The translations under genes were made by a program, and so were the position numbers. From Lachnospiraceae bacterium (lineage in GTDB: Bacteria > Bacillota > Clostridia > Lachnospirales > Lachnospiraceae), in NCBI GenBank assembly GCA_017405805.1, contig JAFQZU010000026.1:36933-100932 (forward strand): a stretch of DNA of 64,000 nt. The letters run 5' to 3'. Below the pieces are notes generated by a model that saw only the letters and a list, made by a program, of their open reading frames with translations, did not search any database and was not told where the DNA came from. This document shows positions 43,110-52,395 of this stretch, in pieces (position 1 is the first letter of the stretch; every line of letters begins with the position of its first letter).

Positions 43110-44117
43110 ATGACCGGACTGATCACACCCGCCGGCTACAGCTCGGCCCTCAGTATTCATGAGACACAGATCGCCATTAAGACCGTAAAGGACTTTTTCC
43201 AGAACCTTCTGGCAGAGCGCCTGAACCTGCAGCGCGTATCCGCGCCGCTGTTCGTACGCCCTTCCTCCGGTCTGAACGACAACCTCAACGGCGTGGAGCG
43301 CCCCGTCCGCTTCGACATCCGTGAGACAGGCCGCAATGCCGAAGTCGTGCACTCCCTGGCAAAATGGAAGAGATACGCCCTTGACAAATACGGGTTCGCG
43401 CCGGGCGAAGGCATCTACACCGACATGGTCGCCATTCGCCGCGACGAGGACACGGACAACCTCCATTCCCTCTACGTGGACCAGTGGGACTGGGAGAAGA
43501 TCATCACACGCGAGGAACGGACAACGGCCAAACTCCGCGAGGTGGTGACGGAGGTCTATAAGGTCCTTCGTCTCACGGAGAAATATATGGCCATCTGCTA
43601 CGACTACATCGAAGAGATCCTTCCCAAGGACATCTTCTTTATCACCACCTCCGAGCTGGAGGCCATGTATCCCGATAAAACCCCCAAGGAGAGGGAATAC
43701 ATCATCTGCAAGGAAAAGCGCGCCGTGTGCCTCATGCAGATCGGGGACAAGCTCGCAAACGGAGAGCCGCACGACGGACGCGCGCCCGACTACGACGACT
43801 GGAAGCTCAACTGCGACATCCTCTTCTACTATCCCGTTCTGGACTGCGCCTTTGAGATCTCCTCCATGGGCATCCGCGTGGATGCGAAGTCCCTTCGCGA
43901 GCAGCTCGAGAAGGCGGGATGCGAGGAGCGGGCCCGGCTTCCTTTCCAGAAAGCCATTCTGGAGGACCGTCTGCCGCTGACGGTGGGAGGCGGCATCGGA
44001 CAGTCGAGGATCTGCATGTTCTTCCTGCGCAAAGCGCATATCGGAGAAGTGCACAGTTCGATCTGGCCGGATGAGATGATCGAAGTCTGCAGAAAAAACA
44101 ACATTTACCTGCTGTAA
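43110..44117 (+). CDS. asnA: Aspartate--ammonia ligase
   Basis: 335 residues from ATG at 43110 (AAAGGAG 7 bases ahead; ATG at 43104 is possible, with less good spacing). Makes asparagine from aspartate, ammonia and ATP; class-II tRNA-synthetase-like fold. Seen: SIHETQIAIKTVKDFFQ, VSAPLFVRPSSGLNDNLNG, RDEDTDNLHSLYVDQWDWEK, LTVGGGIGQSRICMFFLRK. Length matches E. coli AsnA. It precedes gdhA, another ammonia-assimilating gene, with its own hairpin (ATGGTGCC/GGGCACCAT at 44122-44147) at the end. Confidence 0.95.
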   Translation: MTGLITPAGYSSALSIHETQIAIKTVKDFFQNLLAERLNLQRVSAPLFVRPSSGLNDNLNGVERPVRFDIRETGRNAEVVHSLAKWKRYALDKYGFAPGEGIYTDMVAIRRDEDTDNLHSLYVDQWDWEKIITREERTTAKLREVVTEVYKVLRLTEKYMAICYDYIEEILPKDIFFITTSELEAMYPDKTPKEREYIICKEKRAVCLMQIGDKLANGEPHDGRAPDYDDWKLNCDILFYYPVLDCAFEISSMGIRVDAKSLREQLEKAGCEERARLPFQKAILEDRLPLTVGGGIGQSRICMFFLRKAHIGEVHSSIWPDEMIEVCRKNNIYLL

Positions 44118-44162
44118 TGAGATGGTGCCTGCTGCGGCGGGCACCATTTAAAAATGGCAATA

Positions 44163-44172
44163 TTGTATACAC
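44163..44172. promoter_or_regulatory. TTGTATACA palindrome upstream of the gdhA promoter
   Basis: TTGTATACAC, one of three GTATAC-centred palindromes around gdhA. The other two are at 44334-44343 and 44363-44372. Confidence 0.5.
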
Positions 44173-44242
44173 GTATTCACTAAATTATGCAATATCGCCA
44201 AAATCCACCTGCATTATTCTCCATATTACCTACATTTACCTC

Positions 44243-44272
44243 TTGTGCAGACCGGCTGCCTGGTTTTATAAT
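44243..44272 (+). promoter_or_regulatory. gdhA promoter
   Basis: TTGTGC at 44243-44248, 18-bp spacer, TATAAT at 44267-44272. Predicted start near 44279, giving a 135-base leader. Confidence 0.6.
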
Positions 44273-44325
44273 AGCGAATGTAGGATTTAACACTTTAATT
44301 CAATAAACAGACAGAGGTATTTTAA

Positions 44326-45750
<1,425 letters not shown>

Positions 45751-45781
45751 TCCGTCAGACTCCCCCACCAACGTCATCTGG

Positions 45782-45815
45782 CTGCCGCCGGGATCGTCCC
45801 GGCGGCAGTTTTTTT
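45782..45815 (+). terminator. gdhA terminator
   Basis: CTGCCGCCGGGA-TCG-TCCCGGCGGCAG, a 12-bp perfect stem, then TTTTTTT. Confidence 0.92.
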
Positions 45816-45910
45816 GCGTCTTCTTCTCTTTACCTTTTGTGCCCCACACATTACAATGGACTTACATTTTTCCAGAATAACTCTGTTCGCAAAGGAGAAC
45901 CACAGATTTC

Positions 45911-47071
45911 ATGCAGACCTACGAACTAATCGCCCCCTGCCACTTCGGCCTCGAAAGCGTCTTAAAGAGAGAGATCTACGATATCGGCTATGAAATCCTC
46001 GACGTCAGCGACGGCCGCGTGACTTTCGAGGGAGACGCCGAAGCCATCGTCCGCGCCAACATCTGCCTGCGCACTGCGGAGCGGATCCTGTTAAAGGTCG
46101 GCTCTTTTCACGCGGTGACGTATGAGGATCTGTTCCAGGGAACCATGGCACTTCCCTGGGAGGAGTTTCTGCCCCGGGACGCGCGCTTTTGGGTTGCCAA
46201 GGCAGCCAGCGTAAAGAGCGCCCTCTTCTCTCCCTCCGATATCCAGTCCGTCATGAAAAAAGCCATGGTGGAGCGGATGAAGCGCCGATACGCCCTGCAG
46301 CAGTTCCCCGAGACCGGAGATCCTTATCCCATCCGCGTCTTTCTGATGAAGGACGAGGTCACCGCAGCCCTGGATACGACCGGCGACTCGCTGCATAAGC
46401 GCGGCTACCGCCTCAAGAAGGTCACGGCGCCGATTGCAGAGAACCTGGCGGCAGGTCTGATCATGCTCACGCCCTGGCGCCCCGACAGGATCCTTGTGGA
46501 CCCCTTCTGCGGCAGCGGCACTTTCCTGATCGAAGCCGCCATGATGGCAGCAGGCATGGCGCCCGGCATGCGGAGACATTTCACCGCCGAGGCCTGGGGC
46601 CACCTGATCGACCCCGCCCTGTGGGAGGACGGCCGCGAAGAGGCGCTCGACAATGTCGATCCGCATGTCGAGACCGATCTGCAGGGATATGACATCGACC
46701 CGGAGGCCATCGCCGCCGCCCGGGACAACGCGAGGCTGGCAGGCGTCGATCACCTGATCCACTTCCAGACCCGGCCCGTCGCCGCCCTCTCGCACCCGAA
46801 AAAATACGGCTTCCTCATCACAAATCCTCCTTACGGCGAGCGCCTGTCCCCGGGCGATGAGAAAGCGGTTGCCGCGCTCTACGGCCAGCTGGGCGACGCC
46901 TACAGAAAACTCGATTCCTGGTCCATGTACCTCATCACTTCCTATGCGGACTGTGAGAAGCAGCTGGGCTTAAAAGCTGCCAGGAACCGCAAGATATACA
47001 ACGGAATGATCAAGACCTATTTCTACCAGTTCCCGGGCCCCAAGCCGCCCGCGAGAAAACGTCCCCAGTGA
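45911..47071 (+). CDS. THUMP-domain 23S rRNA guanine methyltransferase (RlmL-like)
   Basis: 386 residues. N-terminal ferredoxin-like plus THUMP domain (LESVLKREIYDIG, FQGTMALPWEEFLP), then a Rossmann methyltransferase: VDPFCGSGTFLIEAAMMA (SAM site), LQGYDIDPEAIAAARDNA, FLITNPPYGERLS (NPPY catalytic motif). Same family as RlmL N-half and YpsC, adding m2G to 23S rRNA. Preceded by GGAGAACC. It overlaps nothing and is 22 bp before rdgB. Confidence 0.93.
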   Translation: MQTYELIAPCHFGLESVLKREIYDIGYEILDVSDGRVTFEGDAEAIVRANICLRTAERILLKVGSFHAVTYEDLFQGTMALPWEEFLPRDARFWVAKAASVKSALFSPSDIQSVMKKAMVERMKRRYALQQFPETGDPYPIRVFLMKDEVTAALDTTGDSLHKRGYRLKKVTAPIAENLAAGLIMLTPWRPDRILVDPFCGSGTFLIEAAMMAAGMAPGMRRHFTAEAWGHLIDPALWEDGREEALDNVDPHVETDLQGYDIDPEAIAAARDNARLAGVDHLIHFQTRPVAALSHPKKYGFLITNPPYGERLSPGDEKAVAALYGQLGDAYRKLDSWSMYLITSYADCEKQLGLKAARNRKIYNGMIKTYFYQFPGPKPPARKRPQ

Positions 47072-47093
47072 CCATACGGAGGAATTGCCATCC

Positions 47094-47780
47094 ATGAAAA
47101 AACATCTGATCGTATTTGCAACCGGAAACCGCGACAAAATCCGGGAGATCACCGAGATCATCACGGACCCTTCCGTATTTGTCCTCTCCATGAAGGAGGC
47201 CGGCGTGCCGGCCGATCCCGAGGAGAACGGCAGCTCCTTTGAGGAAAACGCCATGATCAAAGTAAACGCGGTGGCGGAGCGCATCGCCCGCCAGCGGGAA
47301 GACGGCAGCTTTCTGAGGGATCCCTCCTCAGGGGCTTTTCTTCCCTCCGTCCCGGAGGGGATCGACCCTTCCGCTCTCGACGTCACCGTGATGTCCGACG
47401 ATTCCGGACTGGAGATCGACGCCCTCGGCGGAGAGCCGGGCATTTACTCCGCCCGTTATCTCGGCAGAGATCTCCCTTACCCGGAGAAGATGCGCCAGAT
47501 CATGGACCGCCTTGCCGGCGTGCCCGACGAGCAGCGCACCGCGCGTTTCGTAGCCGCTGTAGCGGCGCTGGCGCCCGACGGCACCCGCCATGTGGTGCGC
47601 GGCACCATGGAAGGCAGGATCGGGTATGAGATCCGGGGCAGGCATGGTTTTGGCTATGATCCCTTCTTCTATCTGCCCGAGTACGGCATGACCAGTGCCG
47701 AGATCTCCCCCGAGGAAAAGAACCGGATCAGCCACCGCGGCAAGGCGCTGCGCGCCATGCTGGAAGAATTGGGTATTTGA
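47094..47780 (+). CDS. rdgB: XTP/dITP diphosphatase
   Basis: 228 residues from ATG at 47094 with GGAGG 10 bases ahead. Removes inosine- and xanthosine-type nucleotides. Seen: FATGNRDKIREI, ENGSSFEENAMIKV, VMSDDSGLEIDALGG, GIYSARYLG, GRHGFGYDPFFY, SHRGKALRAML. About 20 residues are inserted before the SDDSG motif (REDGSFLRDPSSGAFL), making it a bit longer than usual. Confidence 0.94.
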   Translation: MKKHLIVFATGNRDKIREITEIITDPSVFVLSMKEAGVPADPEENGSSFEENAMIKVNAVAERIARQREDGSFLRDPSSGAFLPSVPEGIDPSALDVTVMSDDSGLEIDALGGEPGIYSARYLGRDLPYPEKMRQIMDRLAGVPDEQRTARFVAAVAALAPDGTRHVVRGTMEGRIGYEIRGRHGFGYDPFFYLPEYGMTSAEISPEEKNRISHRGKALRAMLEELGI

Positions 47781-47876
47781 CAGCATTACAAATTCTTCGG
47801 TAATTATTTTTATTTTTTTGTGTTGACAGCCACTACACCTTCAATTATAATAGTTTTTGCATTTGAAAAGTCTCTC

Positions 47877-47951
47877 CGGGGTGTGGCTCAGTTTGGCTAG
47901 AGCGCCTGGTTTGGGACCAGGAAGTCGCAGGTTCGAATCCTGTCACCCCGA
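47877..47951 (+). tRNA. tRNA-Pro (TGG)
   Basis: Acceptor CGGGGTG/CACCCCG, anticodon loop TTTGGGA, T loop TTCGAAT. First gene of a tRNA array. Confidence 0.95.
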
Positions 47952-47983
47952 TGAATGCATAACCAAATACCTTATGATTACAT

Positions 47984-48054
47984 GCGGGTGTAGTTCAGTG
48001 GTAGAACACTAGCCTTCCAAGCTAGATATGTGGGTTCGATTCCCATCACCCGCT
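47984..48054 (+). tRNA. tRNA-Gly (TCC)
   Basis: Acceptor GCGGGTG/CACCCGC, anticodon loop CTTCCAA, T loop TTCGATT. Confidence 0.95.
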
Positions 48055-48082
48055 TTCACATTGCGCAGACGCAGTGTGCTGT

Positions 48083-48156
48083 GTGTCCGTAGCTCAGCTG
48101 GATAGAGCACCGGCCTTCTAAGCCGGGTGTCGGGGGTTCGAGTCCCTTCGGGCATA
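48083..48156 (+). tRNA. tRNA-Arg (TCT)
   Basis: Anticodon loop CTTCTAA, T loop TTCGAGT. The acceptor stem GTGTCCG/CGGGCAT carries wobble pairs at the end; the exact first base is uncertain by one. Confidence 0.92.
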
Positions 48157-48199
48157 TGAGCTCCGAAAGGAGCACAAAGCTTCATACATTATGATGCAT

Positions 48200-48274
48200 G
48201 GTGGGTATGGCGTAGTTGGTTAACGCGCCAGATTGTGGTTCTGGAGATCGAGGGTTCGAGTCCCTCTACCCACC
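48200..48274 (+). tRNA. tRNA-His (GTG)
   Basis: Acceptor GTGGGTA/TACCCAC with the extra G at -1 opposite C73, the mark of tRNA-His; anticodon loop TTGTGGT. Confidence 0.95.
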
Positions 48275-48330
48275 CTATTAATATACCCGGAATGGGCCGA
48301 GCAGATCGGGCATTCCGGGTATACTGATAA

Positions 48331-48402
48331 TGGGCTATCGCCAAGTGGTAAGGCACAGCACTTTGACTGCTGCATGCGTTGGTTCGAATCCGACTAGCCC
48401 AG
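48331..48402 (+). tRNA. tRNA-Gln (TTG), target of the integrative element
   Basis: Acceptor TGGGCTA/TAGCCCA, anticodon loop CTTTGAC. Its last 25 bases begin the att core that is repeated at 53777-53802, so the gene is kept intact by the insertion. Confidence 0.95.
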
Positions 48403-48403
48403 T
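48378..48403 (+). repeat. attL core, 26-bp direct repeat
   Basis: GTTGGTTCGAATCCGACTAG plus CCCAGT, the T arm and 3' end of tRNA-Gln. The same 26 bases return at 53777-53802. Integrases of this family use tRNA 3' ends as attachment sites. Confidence 0.93.
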
Positions 48404-48413
48404 AATAAATTAT

Positions 48414-48450
48414 AGCCCCTTGCCATGTTTTGGTAAGGGGCTTATTTTTC
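48414..48450 (+). terminator. Terminator after tRNA-Gln, carried by the element
   Basis: AGCCCCTT / AAGGGGCT hairpin followed by TATTTTTC. It lies inside the element, so it now ends the five-tRNA transcript before tRNA-Leu. Confidence 0.7.
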
Positions 48451-48504
48451 CCGTAAATACAGGCTTTTCTAACAATCTAATACGGTATATTGATTTATAT
48501 TGTA

Positions 48505-48567
48505 TTGCAGTAATTTGTAGTAATTTGCTGTAGGAATGCAGTAAAAATTGCAGTAACTTACGCAGTA
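48505..48567 (+). promoter_or_regulatory. Integrase arm-type sites, left end
   Basis: TTGCAGTAA at 48505-48513 and 48548-48556, TGCAGTAA at 48537-48544, with variants TGTAGTAA (48515) and GCAGTA (48562). The same word recurs at the right end of the element (53725-53745). Confidence 0.6.
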
Positions 48568-48571
48568 CAGA

Positions 48572-49696
48572 TTATATAAAATTCACTGCCTTAATTTGCT
48601 GCTCTTTTACGTCTTCCGCTGCATGTGCATAAAGTCCCAAAGTCATGTTTATGTCAGTATGGCCCATGATTTCTTGGAGTGTCTTCACCTGCATTCCTGA
48701 CTCAACACATCTTGTAGCGAACGTGTCCCGGAAGGCATGAACACTAAAGCGCTGCATCCCTGCTGCCCGGCATATTCGGCATATATCGGCATTTACACTG
48801 CTAGACATAATCAACGCCCCTCTAGGAGATTTAAACACTGGTTCACTGAGATTTATAACTCGATCGCCATATAAAGCAGCGTTTATCTCTCGCTGCCCTT
48901 CCCATGCTTTAAGAGCGTCAGCATTTAACGGTATTGTCCGTGTCCCGGCTGCGGTCTTCGTTTCTTTCCCAATCTCGTAGCCTCCGGCCTCCGTCCTGGT
49001 GACGGTCTTCGTGATCCTGATCGCCCCTTTTTTTAAATCTGCCTGTGTTAATGCACCTGCCTCACCGATTCGGCATCCCGTATTTAACAAAAACGTGTAA
49101 AGATTTAGATACCATGATCCTTCGTTTTTTGCCATTTCCAAAAATGCAGCGGTTTCCTCCATGGTGAGTGCCCGGTGTATTGTGTCTCTCGCTGCTTCCT
49201 CTGTCCGTTTCAGCGGTTTAACAATGACCGGGTTCCATGCGCAGATACGTTCTTCAATCGCAGTCCTATAAACTGCTTTCAGAAGGTGTATACAATCGTT
49301 TGTTGTCCTGGTTGAAACTTCTTTGCTCAGTTTCGTTTGCAGGTCTCGAACGTTTTGTGCCTCCACCTTGGTTAATTTAATGTCTCCAAACTTTCGACCT
49401 GCCCCGTCTATAATTGTTTTGTTGATCCTGCTCAAAAGTATGCGGTCTGTCCGTGTTGTAGTCTCCTTCACGCTCCCGGCCTTGTTTTCCAGCCAACGTT
49501 CGCAATACTCCGATACTGTCAGCGCCTTACCGCTCCTATACGTGCCGGCTTCTAATTCCTGTCTTTTTCGCAATTCCTTCTCCCGACATTCCCTTACCGT
49601 GTGCCCGTATACAGTACAGCGCTTCCCATTGACCGTAAACTGTAGCATGAGACGCCCATCTGATCTAACCGTAATCCCTGTTATTTTCCTTGTCAT
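48572..49696 (-). CDS. Tyrosine recombinase (integrase)
   Basis: 374 residues. N-terminal AP2-like arm-binding region (KITGITVRSDGRLMLQFTVN), SAM-like core-binding domain (LTVSEYCERWLENKAG), then catalytic domain with LLNTGCRIGEAGAL (Arg), HAFRDTFATRCVESG (His-x-x-Arg) and EIMGHTDINMTLGLYAH (His, Tyr). Complete and apparently functional. It recombines the tRNA-Gln att sites. GGAGGTG lies 7 bases before the ATG. Points toward attL, so it starts in the element and ends 170 bases from tRNA-Gln. Confidence 0.95.
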   Translation of the reverse strand: MTRKITGITVRSDGRLMLQFTVNGKRCTVYGHTVRECREKELRKRQELEAGTYRSGKALTVSEYCERWLENKAGSVKETTTRTDRILLSRINKTIIDGAGRKFGDIKLTKVEAQNVRDLQTKLSKEVSTRTTNDCIHLLKAVYRTAIEERICAWNPVIVKPLKRTEEAARDTIHRALTMEETAAFLEMAKNEGSWYLNLYTFLLNTGCRIGEAGALTQADLKKGAIRITKTVTRTEAGGYEIGKETKTAAGTRTIPLNADALKAWEGQREINAALYGDRVINLSEPVFKSPRGALIMSSSVNADICRICRAAGMQRFSVHAFRDTFATRCVESGMQVKTLQEIMGHTDINMTLGLYAHAAEDVKEQQIKAVNFI

Positions 49697-49992
49697 GTGT
49701 CCACCTCCATATATTTCAATGTCACCTATTTGTAATTTTTATTACTTTCTGTATCTCCTTATTTCTCTTATTTTCTCTCATATACTCATTTTTTCATTTT
49801 TCAACTATTCGCCAAAGTCTTCTTTTGCGAAATTTTGAACAACAATCTGCCCAATTTTCACCCTGTATTTTTGTGCAGTTTTTCGGATCCTCTTACTGCT
49901 TTGTTTATTCATTGGCAAATATTCACTATTTCTGAATATTTCCTGTATATTTTGCCGTTTATGCACTCTATATACATTTTTTTCTGATCCAT

Positions 49993-50070
49993 GCTATAAT
50001 AAAAGCGTCCACCCATTAGCCATAGGCAAGCCCGGCACTGATGTCTCCTTTTCAGCGCCGGGCCTTCACT
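49993..50070 (+). ncRNA. Possible small RNA of the element
   Basis: TGCTATAAT, an extended -10 at 49992-50000, is followed by a strong hairpin GCCCGGC-A-CTGA / TCAG-C-GCCGGGC (50029-50063) and CTTCACTTTT. That would give a transcript of about 65 bases with no good start codon. Could instead be a DNA-binding palindrome. The surrounding 49697-50308 stretch (612 bp, AT-rich) shows no convincing gene; a 71-residue frame at 49909-50124 lacks a ribosome site. Confidence 0.35.
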
Positions 50071-50197
50071 TTTATTGCAGGAACGACCGGACAAATGCGT
50101 AGATAATTCGAAGCTGTCTTTCATTCGCTCCTCGTATCATTTCAATCAGCAATTCTCTCATGCTTCCCTCCTTCCTGGACGTCTGTCCATATTCCTG

Positions 50198-50242
50198 TAG
50201 TGTACACAACCCATGTATTAAACATAAACGTAGTGTGCACAA
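50198..50242. promoter_or_regulatory. Two palindromic operators before the RHH-like gene
   Basis: TAGTGTACACAA at 50198-50209 and TAGTGTGCACAA at 50231-50242; a third identical copy stands directly after the gene at 50531-50542. Likely binding sites, perhaps for the encoded protein. Confidence 0.5.
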
Positions 50243-50308
50243 TATGTCAAGTTTGTATCAGCTTTGATATAATCGTATTAGTCCGTATTTGTTTTTTTGG
50301 TGGTAGTC

Positions 50309-50533
50309 ATGGGAGAAAACAGAACACAATATCAAAATGATTATAAGCGTCTTTTTTATAAGCGAGTGCCGTTGGAGCTTCGCAGGGAAGATTATGACAT
50401 CATAAAAAGATGCGCAGAAAAGAAAGGCGTGCCCATAAACAGATACATAAAAACGGCGCTGTATTACTCCCTGGTAAATGATCTCGGAGACGATCCCGAA
50501 TTGCCCCGTTTATGGTCTTCATTGGGTTCGTAG
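50309..50533 (+). CDS. Small ribbon-helix-helix-like protein
   Basis: 74 residues from ATG at 50309; a TTG at 50297 is in frame but neither has a clear ribosome site. The pattern KRVPLELRREDYDIIKRCAE followed by GVPINRYIKTALYY is that of short Arc/CopG-type DNA-binding proteins (strand, then two helices). Only plus-strand gene in the left half of the element. The palindromes on both sides suggest autoregulation or copy control. Family call is by pattern only. Confidence 0.6.
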   Translation: MGENRTQYQNDYKRLFYKRVPLELRREDYDIIKRCAEKKGVPINRYIKTALYYSLVNDLGDDPELPRLWSSLGS

Positions 50534-50542
50534 TGTGCACAA
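50531..50542. promoter_or_regulatory. Third TAGTGTGCACAA operator copy
   Basis: Identical to the site at 50231-50242; overlaps the stop codon of the RHH-like gene. The following stretch to 50833 has no gene; it holds a hairpin AAGCCCCTGC/GTGGGGGCTT at 50728-50752 and the terminator below. Confidence 0.5.
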
Positions 50543-50799
50543 TACCCTAAATTTGCACTGTACGCCCCTCAGAGCGCTTTGAACGTCTTAAATGGGGGAA
50601 TTATACCACTCTGCACCTAAAATGCGAAATTGAGGCTTCTAGGGGCCTAAAACGGCATGATTGACTTTTAGAACGTGCGTTCTATATAATTGTCTTGTAG
50701 CAGTCCATGACCTCCTCTTGTGGGAAAAGCCCCTGCTTATTGTGGGGGCTTCGTTGTAACAATGGATTTGCTCAATTTTCTTTGTCAGGCATTCCAGTG

Positions 50800-50834
50800 C
50801 CAAAAAGCCTCGCCTTTAACGGTGGGGCTTTTAT
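50800..50834 (-). terminator. Terminator of the element's minus-strand operon
   Basis: Minus strand AAAGCCCCACC / GGCGAGGCTTT with a GTTAAA loop and a TTTTT run; touches the stop codon of the last small gene. Confidence 0.7.
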
Positions 50835-51037
50835 TATCCTCTGATCTCCTCCAAAGACCTTTCAAGCGCTTCCAGTCTCTTTTGCTGTTCGTCAACTCGA
50901 ATACTTTGCAGGATCGCCGTTGACGCATAAATGATTGCATTCGCCTGTTTTGGCTCAATTTGTCCATTCGCAACGGCATTTGCCACCCGTGCCAATGATG
51001 CTCTTATTGTTCGTGCGTTCGAAAATCTTAATTTCAT
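50834..51037 (-). CDS. Small element protein, unknown function
   Basis: 67 residues from ATG at 51037, which overlaps the stop of the upstream gene as ATGA; a GTG at 51052 is less likely. Sequence KLRFSNARTIRASLARVANA then QIEPKQANAIIYASTAI and a Glu-rich helix end. Similar short proteins are common next to phage or satellite replication modules, where they bind DNA or pair with a partner. Not assigned to a family. Confidence 0.6.
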   Translation of the reverse strand: MKLRFSNARTIRASLARVANAVANGQIEPKQANAIIYASTAILQSIRVDEQQKRLEALERSLEEIRG

Positions 51038-51234
51038 CCCGTGCTGAAACACTCCCTTCGTATCTCTTCCAGTTCGTCCGCTGACAGTGGGCGCCTTACC
51101 CCGTTTTTATAATCCTCTCTCGCCCTGTTAAACAGTGCTTCGTTTTCTTCCTGGTTCCTGGTAAAATCCCTTTTCTCCTGCTGATCTTGAATGATAGCAG
51201 CAGCTTTTCTTTCAAGTACCCTTAGTGTTGTCAA
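51034..51234 (-). CDS. Small element protein, unknown function
   Basis: 66 residues from TTG at 51234 with AAAGGAG 6-7 bases ahead. Mostly alpha-helical and charged (KAAAIIQDQQEKRDFTRNQE). Coupled to the next gene by a 4-bp overlap. No family recognised. Confidence 0.55.
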   Translation of the reverse strand: MTTLRVLERKAAAIIQDQQEKRDFTRNQEENEALFNRAREDYKNGVRRPLSADELEEIRRECFSTG

Positions 51235-51310
51235 GTCCGCTCCTTTCTCGTTATGGGGGGCAAAATGCTGATCTCTCCCGAATCACGGGAAAAATCAGCA
51301 TTAAAACATT

Positions 51311-51895
51311 TCACCTTGCAAAGATATTAAAGTTAGTTTTTGCTATCGAATCATCCCGTTTCATGTGCTCGATAAACGGTCCGATAACGTCATCTTTCAA
51401 AAACGGCACTGGTGATGGTTCGCCCGTATTGATCGCCCATTGAGTTTCAATTCGCCCCCTGTAAACCTCAGAATGCAGCAAAAGCACAACCCTGTTTAGT
51501 TCTTTCATCCGCTCAACGGCTTTTCTGTGGATTTCGTCAATCTCTGTCAGTTTGTCCCTGATCTGATCGGCAGCGCTTCGCATTGTCTTGTAGTGATCCT
51601 CCCGGATCGCTGTCAACATCTCGCCGTATTCTTCACGGCTTATAAGGTGCCCGTCTTCAAGCCTGGATAGCTCCGACTCTGATGCATGTATAAATCTGGA
51701 TAGCATTTGAAACTTAGCAAATGCGTCCTGATACTTTTTTGTATTTCGTGATTTTGATGCTGTCTCCATTTCCCTGTCTGCGTCCGCCTGGTCAGAGTAT
51801 GCGACATTGATTTCTCGCCTCAACTCCTCCGATTTTTTGGCAGCATCTTCCTGGATCGCTGCTAATTCTTCCAGCGCCGTTATTGTATCAAGCAT
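51311..51895 (-). CDS. Coiled-coil element protein
   Basis: 194 residues with GGAGG 7 bases before the ATG. Long heptad-like stretches over residues 1-135 (EELAAIQEDAAKKSEELRRE, KFQMLSRFIHASESELSRLE) point to a coiled coil, with a shorter C-terminal part (VPFLKDDVIGPFIEHMKRD). Overlaps the upstream gene by 8 bp. Could be a structural, partition-like or scaffold protein; no known family is evident. Confidence 0.65.
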   Translation of the reverse strand: MLDTITALEELAAIQEDAAKKSEELRREINVAYSDQADADREMETASKSRNTKKYQDAFAKFQMLSRFIHASESELSRLEDGHLISREEYGEMLTAIREDHYKTMRSAADQIRDKLTEIDEIHRKAVERMKELNRVVLLLHSEVYRGRIETQWAINTGEPSPVPFLKDDVIGPFIEHMKRDDSIAKTNFNIFAR

Positions 51896-52187
51896 CGTGC
51901 TTCCTCCCTGCTACGTATCCCGGAAACAAGTCAAGATTGTCCCGGATCGCTGCTTGTCGCTGCTTCGTGTCCCTGATTGACATGATAGCATCACGCTTTT
52001 CCTGGTCTGTTTGAGCGTGCCTGCTCTCCTGTTCTTGTAGTACCTCTCTCACTGCGTCTTTCAGTCTGTCTAACTGTTCGGTGTTGTCTCGCATTTTCTT
52101 CTTCCTCCTGTTTTCAGTGTACTCCTTCATGATCCTGTCGGCCCGTTCTGATGAAAAGCCCATTGCGAGTAGATTGTCCCTTGTCAT
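51888..52187 (-). CDS. Small helical element protein
   Basis: 99 residues from ATG at 52187 with GAGGTCGCAC ahead. N-terminal MTRDNLLAMGFSSERADRIM looks like a UBA-like or short HTH-like helix pair, followed by a long charged helix. Overlaps the coiled-coil gene start by 8 bp and lies just downstream of the iteron block. Function unknown. Confidence 0.6.
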   Translation of the reverse strand: MTRDNLLAMGFSSERADRIMKEYTENRRKKKMRDNTEQLDRLKDAVREVLQEQESRHAQTDQEKRDAIMSIRDTKQRQAAIRDNLDLFPGYVAGRKHDA

Positions 52188-52261
52188 GTGCGACCTCGTT
52201 TTGGTGGGGCAGGGGGGAATGCTCACGCATTCGCCCCTGTAGATGGTATATATCTATATTG

Positions 52262-52391
52262 TTGTCGGTGTGGCGTACAAGCAAGTGGTACTAATTTGTG
52301 GGTTTTCGGTAGTTTCCTTGTCGGTGTGGCGTACAAGCAAGTGGCTTCCTTGTCGGTGTGGCGTACAAGTCTTGTCGGTGTGGCGTACAAG
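52262..52391. repeat. Four 20-bp iterons, possible replication origin
   Basis: TTGTCGGTGTGGCGTACAAG at 52262, 52318, 52350 and 52372 (all same orientation, perfect). Each has CTTGT/ACAAG-type ends, so each unit is also a short palindrome. Spacing is 56, 32 and 22. The block fills the gap between the putative replication gene and the next small gene. Typical of Rep-protein binding sites. Confidence 0.75.
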
Positions 52392-52395
52392 CATT

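Noticed and set aside
49909-50124. 71-residue minus-strand frame in the element
   Set aside because: No ribosome site, covers a palindromic hairpin, amino-acid makeup unconvincing.
52262-52391. CRISPR array
   Set aside because: Only four units of 20 bp with irregular short gaps and no cas genes; they fit iterons. The minus-strand open frame 52223-52426 over them is also rejected since it only translates the repeats.
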